7,744 nt of DNA from Candidatus Cloacimonadota bacterium. Its GTDB lineage: Bacteria > Cloacimonadota > Cloacimonadia > Cloacimonadales > Cloacimonadaceae. Positions 1 through 6,052 of the stretch are shown here, one piece after another; positions within the stretch are counted from its first letter, which is position 1, and every line of letters begins with the position of its first letter. A program made the translations under genes and the position numbers. The notes beneath the pieces were generated by a model, which worked only from the letters and a program-made list of their open reading frames with translations, did no database searches and had not been told where the DNA came from. The DNA lies in the NCBI GenBank assembly GCA_027318525.1, contig DAHVPA010000086.1:1-7744 (forward strand). Direction: 5' to 3'.

Positions 1-1359
1 ATCCATGATGGCAACTGGTCTTATCCCGATTATGCCAATTTTAGAGCATACATTGCAGGAGTTGATTTAAAAGCCAAATTCCGTCCTGAATGGCGTTGGG
101 CTAATGTCTGGTTTCCCGACCAGTTTATCAGCCGCATAGCTCCCTACGTGGATGGTGGAGCAGGGATTATCACTTTTGACCCCCAGGATAGAGAAGGGAC
201 AGTCATTCCCGGCGATTATACCAAACACGCAGGTGTCTTCCCAGTAGTAGGTGGAGGCATTTCTCTCTTCAGCCGTCTGGGTGTGAATGCCGATTTGGGA
301 ATTGAATATCACAAAGTCAATAGTGACTTCCTTGATGGCGTAAAGGATAACGGCGATAAAGATGCTTTCTGGACCGGTTATATAAACCTGATGCTGATTA
401 GCACCTGTAAAGTGCCTGTCCCCGGAGTCAAGATTCCCGAAGAACCGGAACCCATTATCGAACCCGAACCGGAAGTTGCATTTTTGCCACAGCTCTTTGT
501 AACTCCACCTGTTCAGAATGTTCCTTACCAAAAGGGACAGACCACATTTGACGTGGAATCCAATGTTTCATGGATAGTGTCTGAAGGCGAAGACTGGTTC
601 AGTGTGGAGCCCGGAAGCGGAGCCAATAACGGAACCCTGACAGTGAATTATGATGCCAACCCGACTGAAATCCAACGCACCGGCACCATTACAGTAGCTG
701 GCGGCGGTATAACCCGCACCGTTCAGGTTGTGCAAGGTGCTCCCAGACTCGAAGTTACGCCACCCATCCAAAATGTGCCCTATCCTGCCGGCACCACCAC
801 CTTTGACGTAGCTTCCAATGTTGCCTGGACTGTTGAGGAAAATGAGGACTGGTTCAGCGTTGAACCTGGAACAGGTATTAACGATGGAGTTTTAACCGTA
901 AATTATGATGCGAATCCCAAATCAGTCATCCGCATGGGTCAGCTCACTGTTTCCGGAGGAGGTTTGACTCGCACAGTAAACGTTGTTCAGGCAGAACGAA
1001 AAATAGAATTTACCAAAGAAGTGAACCTGATTATTGAAGGTGTTAACTTCAAGACTGATAAAGCAGACCTGACAGAAGGTGCAAAACTTATCCTGGATGA
1101 AGTGGTTAAAACGTTAACCGAATTTCCGGAAGTAACATTGGAAATTCAGGGTCATACCGATAGCGATGCCAGCGATGCTTATAACATAGACCTGTCTAAA
1201 CGGAGATCCTTCTCAGTTAAGAAGTATCTGGTAGAACACGGCATTGCTGCCGACCGCCTGACCAATTCCTGGTTTGGCGAGCGTAAACCGATTGCCACAA
1301 ACTCAACACCCGCAGGGAAAGCCAAAAACCGCCGCATTGAATTTAAGCGGACAGATTAA
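1..1359 (+). CDS. OmpA-like outer-membrane protein with two BACON domains (5' partial)
   Basis: The reading frame is open from base 1, so the true start lies upstream; the internal GTG at 148 is not taken as a start. Numbering from the first codon in the window, residues 1-135 look like the end of an outer-membrane beta-barrel (alternating pattern, RIAPYVDGGAGI). A Pro/Glu linker with PEPIIEPEPE follows at about 137-162. Two BACON-type beta-sandwich repeats occupy about 167-331, each with EDWFSVEPG, NYDANP and GGG-TRTV. Residues about 335-452 form an OmpA C-terminal peptidoglycan-binding domain with GHTDSDASDAYN, LSKRRSFSV and KAKNRRIEF; the usual Asp and Arg diaminopimelate-contacting positions appear kept in DLSKRR. 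By family knowledge the protein should sit in the outer membrane and bind peptidoglycan from the periplasmic side. The barrel-BACON-OmpA order is unusual. The OmpA and BACON calls are firm; the barrel class and ligand are not. Confidence 0.9.
   Translation: MHDGNWSYPDYANFRAYIAGVDLKAKFRPEWRWANVWFPDQFISRIAPYVDGGAGIITFDPQDREGTVIPGDYTKHAGVFPVVGGGISLFSRLGVNADLGIEYHKVNSDFLDGVKDNGDKDAFWTGYINLMLISTCKVPVPGVKIPEEPEPIIEPEPEVAFLPQLFVTPPVQNVPYQKGQTTFDVESNVSWIVSEGEDWFSVEPGSGANNGTLTVNYDANPTEIQRTGTITVAGGGITRTVQVVQGAPRLEVTPPIQNVPYPAGTTTFDVASNVAWTVEENEDWFSVEPGTGINDGVLTVNYDANPKSVIRMGQLTVSGGGLTRTVNVVQAERKIEFTKEVNLIIEGVNFKTDKADLTEGAKLILDEVVKTLTEFPEVTLEIQGHTDSDASDAYNIDLSKRRSFSVKKYLVEHGIAADRLTNSWFGERKPIATNSTPAGKAKNRRIEFKRTD
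499..993 (+). repeat. Tandem BACON-domain coding repeat (two units, 255-nt period)
   Basis: Two in-frame units start at 499 (VTPPVQNVPY) and 754 (VTPPIQNVPY), exactly 255 nt or 85 codons apart. A hand alignment of the first 80 residues gives about 56 identities, near 70%. Shared landmarks are TTFDV, SNV-W, EDWFSVEPG, NYDANP and GGG-TRTV-VVQ. This looks like an internal domain duplication rather than two independently acquired domains. Confidence 0.9.
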
Positions 1360-1379
1360 ACGCAGACTTGAATCAAAAG

Positions 1380-1410
1380 AACGGGGTTCAGCTCGAACCC
1401 CGTTTTCTTT
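1380..1410 (+). terminator. Intrinsic terminator after the OmpA-like gene
   Basis: A perfect 10-bp stem, AACGGGGTTC (1380-1389) with GAACCCCGTT (1395-1404), has a 5-nt loop AGCTC. It is followed by a T-rich run (TTTTCTTTT, 1403-1411), and it lies 20 nt past the TAA stop. This is a textbook rho-independent terminator and marks the end of the first transcription unit. Confidence 0.92.
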
Positions 1411-1518
1411 TCCAAAATGTTTATAAAGGTGATTACTGATAACAAACAAGGTGTTTCAGACTGCAGATATGATTGCTACCAATCAGGCATTGCGAAAGCA
1501 TTCTTGTTTATACGCAGT

Positions 1519-1555
1519 AATTTTCCATTGACGATAAATCCATTTCTGGAAAATT
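1519..1555. promoter_or_regulatory. 9-bp inverted repeat upstream of the zinc-ribbon gene
   Basis: The arms AATTTTCCA (1519-1527) and TGGAAAATT (1547-1555) are exact reverse complements separated by 19 nt. They lie 40-75 nt upstream of the start of the zinc-ribbon gene, in the only gene-free stretch of note (1360-1594). It could be a dimeric regulator operator or a leader hairpin. The spacer holds TTGACG (1528-1533), which resembles a -35 box, but no good -10 box lies 16-18 nt further on. The rest of 1411-1518 shows nothing I can name. Confidence 0.35.
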
Positions 1556-1582
1556 GCCCAAAATAAGCAGAATTATAATCTT

Positions 1583-1588
1583 AAGGAG
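1583..1588 (+). promoter_or_regulatory. Ribosome binding site of the zinc-ribbon gene
   Basis: AAGGAG lies 6 nt before the ATG at 1595. This fixes the start of a reading frame too short for many gene callers and argues that it is really translated. Confidence 0.85.
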
Positions 1589-1594
1589 TATATA

Positions 1595-1771
1595 ATGGCC
1601 AAAAATCATCGCGGAAAAGGAATCAGAACCCTACCGAACCACGGACGTGGCGAATGCCCAGGTTGTCATCGCACCGGAGTCAAGCTCACGCATGAACTGA
1701 AAGTCGGGGAAAAAACCCTGAAAGTCTGCAAGATCTGCAAGAAAGTTAATCCCAGCTCGTTAGCTGCATAG
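1595..1771 (+). CDS. Small basic zinc-ribbon protein, 58 aa
   Basis: An ATG start with a strong AAGGAG site encodes 58 residues beginning MAKNHRGKGIRTLPNHGRG. Two CxxC knuckles are visible: C21-P-G-C24 and C45-K-I-C48. They are spaced as in a compact zinc ribbon, and the intervening segment (KLTHELKVGEKTLKV) fits the expected beta-hairpin. The N-terminal tail is rich in Lys, Arg, Gly and His and is strongly basic, which suggests nucleic-acid or ribosome contact; that is inference. It does not match bL32, bL33, bL36 or uS14 patterns that I know. It is flanked by an upstream inverted repeat and a terminator starting 7 nt after its stop, so it is probably a monocistronic gene. That it is a real gene is very likely; its function is unknown. 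Confidence 0.85.
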   Translation: MAKNHRGKGIRTLPNHGRGECPGCHRTGVKLTHELKVGEKTLKVCKICKKVNPSSLAA

Positions 1772-1778
1772 TTTTTAC

Positions 1779-1814
1779 ATCCTGAAATCGGCGAAATCCG
1801 GTTTCAGGATTTTT
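1779..1814 (+). terminator. Strong hairpin with T-tract after the zinc-ribbon gene
   Basis: The arm ATCCTGAAATCGG (1779-1791) pairs with CCGGTTTCAGGAT (1798-1810). This gives 13 pairs, one of them T-G, with the 6-nt loop CGAAAT and a T run at 1810-1814. It has the form of an intrinsic terminator. Its T-tract ends only 13 nt before the ATG of the next gene, so it may act as an attenuator or leave that gene dependent on read-through. Confidence 0.88.
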
Positions 1815-1827
1815 GTCTTCTGACGAA

Positions 1828-3198
1828 ATGCACCCATATTACAAGTTTTCAGTTGTATTATCAATCTTCTTCCTCACAATAACCTCTCTCTCCTGTGTGA
1901 CGATTGCTTTTGACCTTACCAAATCGGAAAATGCCGGTAACGCAGACTGGGTAATAGGCACGTCACCAAATTGGACAGGAGCATACTCGGATTTTGGAAC
2001 TGCTTTACGAACTCTGGGATATACCACTCAGACATTAACAGGATCAAGCATCACTGCTTCTGTGCTAGCCAATGTTGATGTGCTTGTCCTGCCTGAGCCA
2101 CAGGATCCTTTTACCACATCAGAAAGAAATGCCATTCTTAGTTTCGTCCAGAATGGAGGAGGGCTTTTTTTAATAGCTGATCATGACGGCAGTGATAGAA
2201 ACAACAACGGTTGGGATTCCAGACGCGTGTACAACGAGTCACTCTTAACCGCATCGACTTACGGCATCAGCTTTGATGCCAATAGTATTTATGCTGATCC
2301 AACCACTTTGATTGAAAACCCACAGACGCAAATCACAAGCGGTATAACTCAAGCCGGAATGTATGCCGGATGCAGCATCACACCCTCCGGAAACGCAGTG
2401 ACCCGGATTTGGTTGCGTAATCTGAATGAAGAAGGACTTGTTACCAACACCTACGGATTGGGCAGAATAGCAGCTTATGGAGACAGCTCTCCCTTTGACG
2501 ACGGGACAGGCAATAGCGGCAACGATCTGCATGATGGCTGGCATGAATACCACAATGCACAGCTGGGTATAAATGTTGTTCAATGGCTGGCTCAGCAGGT
2601 GCAATCGTCAGTAGTTTTTTCCACCCCCATCCTTGTACCATCTATTCCTGTGATTAATCAATCAGTGGAAATAAGAATAAATATCCAATCAACTCAAGCA
2701 ATTAGTTTTGTCTACCTATATTGGAAAACAACCGGAGGCTTCAATCCTGTGCTCATGACTCTGCTGAACGGCACAACTTATAAAGCAGTAATTCCAGCTC
2801 AGACTACACCCAGTATAGTTCAATACTATGTATTAGCCAGAACATCCGGTAACCTGACCGGATACTATCCAACCGGAGCACCCGCCAGTCTGGCAAGCTA
2901 TAATATAGGTCCCACCGCCAATGAAGACGAAACTTCATCTCCGGAATTGCCATACTCCATATACCCCAACCCCTCAAAAGCCAGAAGAGATGAAATCACA
3001 TTCAAAAGCAAAGCAGGAACCAGAATCCATATATTCAATTCTAAAGGTGAAAAACTCAAATCCATTATTTCAGCCCAGGATATGGTGACCTGGGACGCCA
3101 ATGATGATAACGGCAGGAAATGCCAATCCGGAATCTACATTATCCGTTTTGTAGATGGTACGTCAGTAATCAGTAAAAAACTCATACTGACAGACTAA
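1828..3198 (+). CDS. Secreted protein with amidotransferase-like N-domain and type IX-like C-terminal sorting domain
   Basis: I choose ATG 1828 (456 aa). An in-frame TTG at 1813 adds five residues but falls in the terminator T-tract; neither has a good ribosome binding site. Residues 1-27 are a signal peptide (hydrophobic 9-26, likely cut after TIA). Residues about 38-260 resemble the class I glutamine-amidotransferase/ThuA-like fold: a strand at VDVLVLPEP, a helix at TTSERNAILSFVQ, and GGGLFLIADHD where the nucleophile elbow would be, but with no Cys there. Conserved-looking polar motifs are DHDGSDRNNNGWD (118-130) and GDSSPFDDGTG (218-228) with NDLHDGW. A beta-rich Ig-like region spans about 268-365. 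Residues 376-456 look like a type A sorting domain: YPNP (379-382), WDANDDNG, SGIYIIRF and a KKLILTD end. This implies export to the cell surface. The catalytic role is unknown. rsmA follows 7 nt later. Confidence 0.85.
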   Translation: MHPYYKFSVVLSIFFLTITSLSCVTIAFDLTKSENAGNADWVIGTSPNWTGAYSDFGTALRTLGYTTQTLTGSSITASVLANVDVLVLPEPQDPFTTSERNAILSFVQNGGGLFLIADHDGSDRNNNGWDSRRVYNESLLTASTYGISFDANSIYADPTTLIENPQTQITSGITQAGMYAGCSITPSGNAVTRIWLRNLNEEGLVTNTYGLGRIAAYGDSSPFDDGTGNSGNDLHDGWHEYHNAQLGINVVQWLAQQVQSSVVFSTPILVPSIPVINQSVEIRINIQSTQAISFVYLYWKTTGGFNPVLMTLLNGTTYKAVIPAQTTPSIVQYYVLARTSGNLTGYYPTGAPASLASYNIGPTANEDETSSPELPYSIYPNPSKARRDEITFKSKAGTRIHIFNSKGEKLKSIISAQDMVTWDANDDNGRKCQSGIYIIRFVDGTSVISKKLILTD

Positions 3199-3205
3199 GG
3201 TAAAG

Positions 3206-4045
3206 GTGGGCTTGAAACCAATCAAGCAGTTTGGACAACACTTTCTGATTGATGAAAGTCTCGCCGAAGAGATAGTCAAGGCTGCTGATATCAATACTTC
3301 TGATCCTGTATGGGAGATAGGTCCAGGAAAAGGTGTCCTGACCAAAAGAATTTTAAATTTAACAGACAACCTCACTGCCTTTGAAATTGATACGCGATTG
3401 ATTGCCCTTTTGACAAATCAGTTTGGGATGGGTTTAAAACTGATCAACCGGGATATACTTGCGTGCGATTGGCACGATTTACTTGAACAAAACTTTCTGG
3501 AAAGCGGAAAGAAGGCAGTTCTTGTCTCCAACCTGCCCTATCAGATTACATCACCCATCTTGTATCGGGTAGAAGAAAATGCTTGCTGGATAGATAGAGC
3601 AGTTTTTATGATGCAGAGAGAAGTGGCACAAAGATTGACTGCTTCTCCCGGCAAAAAAGCTTATGGAGTCCTCACTTTGAAGTTATGCCATTCTTTTGTC
3701 ATTGAGCATTTGTTTGATGTTCCTCCAATAGCTTTCGATCCCCCCCCTCAAGTCTTTTCCAGCGTCATAAGACTAATACCACGTCAGGATAAACCAAAAC
3801 TCAAATCCCTTGACATGTATTTCAAAATCATTCACACAGCCTTTAATCATAGAAGAAAAAATTTAAAAAATAACCTTAAAGAATTGTTTTCAAATGATAT
3901 GCTAAGAGAACTTGAACTGACGAGCGGTATTGATTTCAACCGCAGAGGAGAAACTATTGATGAAACCGAGTTTGTTCATCTGGCTGATTGTGTTTGTCGG
4001 CTTACCGATGCTCAGTCCGGCTCAGAACAACGATTTCAGCCTTAG
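3206..4045 (+). CDS. rsmA: 16S rRNA (adenine(1518)-N6/adenine(1519)-N6)-dimethyltransferase RsmA
   Basis: RsmA (KsgA) uses S-adenosylmethionine to dimethylate two adjacent adenines in the 3' terminal hairpin of 16S rRNA during late 30S assembly. With the GTG start the protein has 279 residues, close to the usual 260-290. The motifs run in family order: KQFGQHFLID (7-16), the SAM-binding EIGPGKG (37-43), the acidic FEID (59-62), catalytic NLPY (109-112), MMQREVAQRL, and the C-terminal FNHRRKNLKNNL (213-224). The start is ambiguous. GTG 3206 has AAGG at 3197-3200, while TTG 3212 is preceded by AAAGGTGG (3202-3209), which may be too close. The choice changes only two residues. The gene lies 7 nt after a secreted-protein gene, and its last 86 nt overlap the next gene in another frame. 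The final conserved FVHLAD (256-261) is inside that overlap, so the C-terminus is not an artefact. Confidence 0.97.
   Translation: MGLKPIKQFGQHFLIDESLAEEIVKAADINTSDPVWEIGPGKGVLTKRILNLTDNLTAFEIDTRLIALLTNQFGMGLKLINRDILACDWHDLLEQNFLESGKKAVLVSNLPYQITSPILYRVEENACWIDRAVFMMQREVAQRLTASPGKKAYGVLTLKLCHSFVIEHLFDVPPIAFDPPPQVFSSVIRLIPRQDKPKLKSLDMYFKIIHTAFNHRRKNLKNNLKELFSNDMLRELELTSGIDFNRRGETIDETEFVHLADCVCRLTDAQSGSEQRFQP
3944..3950 (+). promoter_or_regulatory. Internal ribosome binding site within rsmA for the beta-barrel gene
   Basis: AGAGGAG sits 9 nt before the ATG at 3960, inside the rsmA coding sequence. It decides in favour of ATG 3960 over the in-frame ATG at 3930, because the 3960 product begins directly with a clean signal peptide (MKPSLFIWLIVFVG). 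Confidence 0.75.
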
Positions 4046-5765
4046 TTTATATAACAGCAGCAAACAACTCAGGCTGGACCAGAATACCAGTTATTCTCTA
4101 AATCCCTTCCGTTCCTGGCAGATGCAGATTTACAGCTCAAATTCGGAAGATAAGAGGCTAGATTTCAACCAAACCAGCCAAACCAGCCGTCTTAGTATTG
4201 CACTATCCCGAAAGAGCAAGCTCATGAATCATGAATTCCGCACCGGTTATGAATATTTGCTGGATCACAGTGACCTGGAGAATGAGCTGAATCCTTACAG
4301 TAATAAAACCGGTTACCTTGGTTATGGTATGGTTTTTACTCCTGTTGACAGTTTGGTTCTGACTGGACAATTCAAAGGTTATTATCGGCGAGAAAAGGAC
4401 AGGTATCTGGATAATCATATTCTGATTAGTAATGGTTTACAAAATCTACTTTCTATTAGTTATACAGCTGATTTTACGGATAAGTATCTAAGGATTGCCT
4501 GCAATACTGATAACAAAGCACTGGATTGGGAAAAATTCCGTTCCCTTACAGCTAGTCTGTCAGCTGCATATCTTGGAGATAAAATCAATGCAGATTTCAT
4601 TGCCGGAGGCGGAACAAAAGCAGAAGACCTTTATGTGCTGACCAGTCCGGAACCTGGCGATATGAGCAGCTTTTATGATAGATATGACCATCAAAAACAT
4701 AATTTTTTAAACACCTCCTTAAATCTCAATCTGCCCCTAAGTGATTATTTTATTTGCAGATTATCAGAATCGTACAATTTAAACACATATTTACATGACA
4801 TCAATAGAAGCCGTAATACAGGCGACTACAATAGTCAGAGCCAATTAACATTAGAGTATGCTGTCACTGACAAGATCCGCCTGACTTCCAACAACCAATA
4901 CAGCTATTATATAAAAGATCTTTCCTATATTGATAATTCAAGGATAATCGAGACCAGAAGCAGCAACTGCGGAATCGCCTGGGAATACAATAAAGATGAC
5001 AGCCTTTCGGCAGATTATACGATTGAGCTTAGAAGGACAATATATCCTGACAGTGGAAATGATCTCGATAATGACTATTTAAGCGCAATCTGGAGATTGG
5101 GTTGGAGTATGTTTTTGAAAGACAGACTCAGACTTGCCAACCGCATTCTTTATCTACAAAGGCAAGAAGTGTTCATCGATTCCTGGTTATCTGCTAACAA
5201 CAATAATCTGACAAGTCTTCAATGGCAGCCTGAGATCGACCTGTTAATTGGAGACTGCTTGATGCTGAAACAGGAATATCAGTTGAGAGCTGATTATGAT
5301 GATTACCTATATAATGACTTTTCCGGTATCAAAGACACTTTTTACCGTCAGGCTGGCACTTCCTGTCACCTTATCTATGATACTTCACCTTTGGCTGCCA
5401 AGCTGGAAATTCCCATATGGGCTGATCTGCCTTTTCGAAGCCGTGATCTAACTGCTTTCAGATTGGATTTGGGATATGCTTGGGAACGTAACGAAACCAG
5501 TTCTAAAGAAGGTTATATCTATTACATTAATGGAAGATATGATAGACAAACCCTTAGTTTGCTACTGCAAAAACAACATGGAATTGTAATCGGGCAAATC
5601 TTTCCCAAATACAGCTGGGGCAATTGGAAAGAAATGAACCTTCTCGTATCTGCAGCAATCAAGATGAATAGCAACTCATCTTTTGAGTTGAGTTTAAATC
5701 CTCTGGGACCTGATCTCGACTCTCTTGACTGGAGATTTGGTTGCAATCTGGCTTTGGCTTTCTAG
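3960..5765 (+). CDS. Predicted outer-membrane beta-barrel protein, 601 aa
   Basis: The start at 3960 is supported by AGAGGAG at 3944-3950. Residues 1-21 are a signal peptide (hydrophobic LFIWLIVFVGLPML, likely cut after SPA). The remaining 580 residues show no transmembrane helix. They show many short alternating strands rich in Tyr, Ser, Asn, Leu and Asp (for example LSLYNSSKQLRL, YLRIACNTD, LTLEYAVTDKIRL, FRLDLGYAWER), with polar Asn/Asp turns between them. The chain ends in LALAF, and a terminal Phe on an amphipathic strand is the usual BAM-recognised signal of outer-membrane barrels. I do not recognise a named family. Its first 86 nt lie within rsmA, so the two are probably translationally coupled. 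Its stop lies 2 nt from the stop of the convergent operon. A barrel is likely from pattern alone; transport or scaffold function cannot be assigned. Confidence 0.8.
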   Translation: MKPSLFIWLIVFVGLPMLSPAQNNDFSLSLYNSSKQLRLDQNTSYSLNPFRSWQMQIYSSNSEDKRLDFNQTSQTSRLSIALSRKSKLMNHEFRTGYEYLLDHSDLENELNPYSNKTGYLGYGMVFTPVDSLVLTGQFKGYYRREKDRYLDNHILISNGLQNLLSISYTADFTDKYLRIACNTDNKALDWEKFRSLTASLSAAYLGDKINADFIAGGGTKAEDLYVLTSPEPGDMSSFYDRYDHQKHNFLNTSLNLNLPLSDYFICRLSESYNLNTYLHDINRSRNTGDYNSQSQLTLEYAVTDKIRLTSNNQYSYYIKDLSYIDNSRIIETRSSNCGIAWEYNKDDSLSADYTIELRRTIYPDSGNDLDNDYLSAIWRLGWSMFLKDRLRLANRILYLQRQEVFIDSWLSANNNNLTSLQWQPEIDLLIGDCLMLKQEYQLRADYDDYLYNDFSGIKDTFYRQAGTSCHLIYDTSPLAAKLEIPIWADLPFRSRDLTAFRLDLGYAWERNETSSKEGYIYYINGRYDRQTLSLLLQKQHGIVIGQIFPKYSWGNWKEMNLLVSAAIKMNSNSSFELSLNPLGPDLDSLDWRFGCNLALAF

Positions 5766-5767
5766 GC

Positions 5768-6052
5768 TCAGATCAGAGTAAAAACCTTTAACAAAATAAG
5801 GGCAAAAAAGACAAGATTTGCAGCAATACTGATGTAAAGAAGGAAGCTTAATCTCGAAACAAGATCTCTGTTGTATTGAATCTTTTTTTCGAGTCTTACC
5901 AGCATATTCTCAATAGTCCCCAACTGCTCAGTAGTCTTATCCAGCTTCTTAATATTGCTGTTATGGGCTGCATCTCTTTTCCAGTGTTCCATTAACTCAA
6001 AGACAATAGTAATGAAAGATGGTAGATAACGCTTGAAGTTCTTCTCTGCCAT
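5768..6052 (-). CDS. Small coiled-coil protein with C-terminal membrane helix, 94 aa
   Basis: Not a family I recognise. Residues about 5-26 form an amphipathic, aromatic-rich helix (FKRYLPSFITIVFELMEHWKR). Residues about 34-68 carry a heptad pattern with hydrophobic residues at 37, 44, 51, 58 and 65 and a second register at 47, 54 and 68, which suggests a short coiled coil. Residues about 69-91 are one hydrophobic helix (FLLYISIAANLVFFALILLKV) next to the C-terminus, so this is a tail-anchored membrane protein with its coiled coil probably in the cytoplasm. There is no signal peptide. Its ATG overlaps the TAA of the PorV-like gene by one base (TAATG), and GGGGAGAAG lies just upstream (6063-6055), so it is translated from the same message. 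Its conserved-looking linkage suggests a job connected with the upstream envelope proteins; this is inference. Confidence 0.8.
   Translation of the reverse strand: MAEKNFKRYLPSFITIVFELMEHWKRDAAHNSNIKKLDKTTEQLGTIENMLVRLEKKIQYNRDLVSRLSFLLYISIAANLVFFALILLKVFTLI

Noticed and set aside
67..531. 154-residue minus-strand reading frame opposite the OmpA-like gene
   Set aside because: It is antisense to a well-supported coding frame, with no ribosome binding site or recognisable domain; a shadow frame.
1551..1579. TATAAT at 1574-1579 as the -10 box of the zinc-ribbon gene
   Set aside because: It lies only 3 nt before the ribosome binding site, so transcription would start at or in that site, and no -35 box fits at 16-18 nt (AAATTG region). 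Too weak to annotate as a promoter.
1813..1827. TTG 1813 as the start of the secreted CTD protein
   Set aside because: It sits in the T-tract of the preceding hairpin and adds acidic residues before the signal peptide; ATG 1828 gives a better signal peptide, although neither start has a clear ribosome binding site.
2245..2641. Two minus-strand frames opposite the amidotransferase-like domain
   Set aside because: They mirror conserved coding sequence on the + strand, have atypical composition (Cys/His rich) and no start signals.
3930..3959. Upstream ATG at 3930 as the start of the barrel protein
   Set aside because: It would put ten extra charged residues before the signal peptide and has no good ribosome binding site, whereas ATG 3960 has AGAGGAG at 9 nt.
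4169..4188. Short direct repeat AAACCAGCC in the barrel gene as a possible repeat element
   Set aside because: Only two 9-nt copies, explained by the residues Gln-Thr-Ser repeated in the protein; no array follows.
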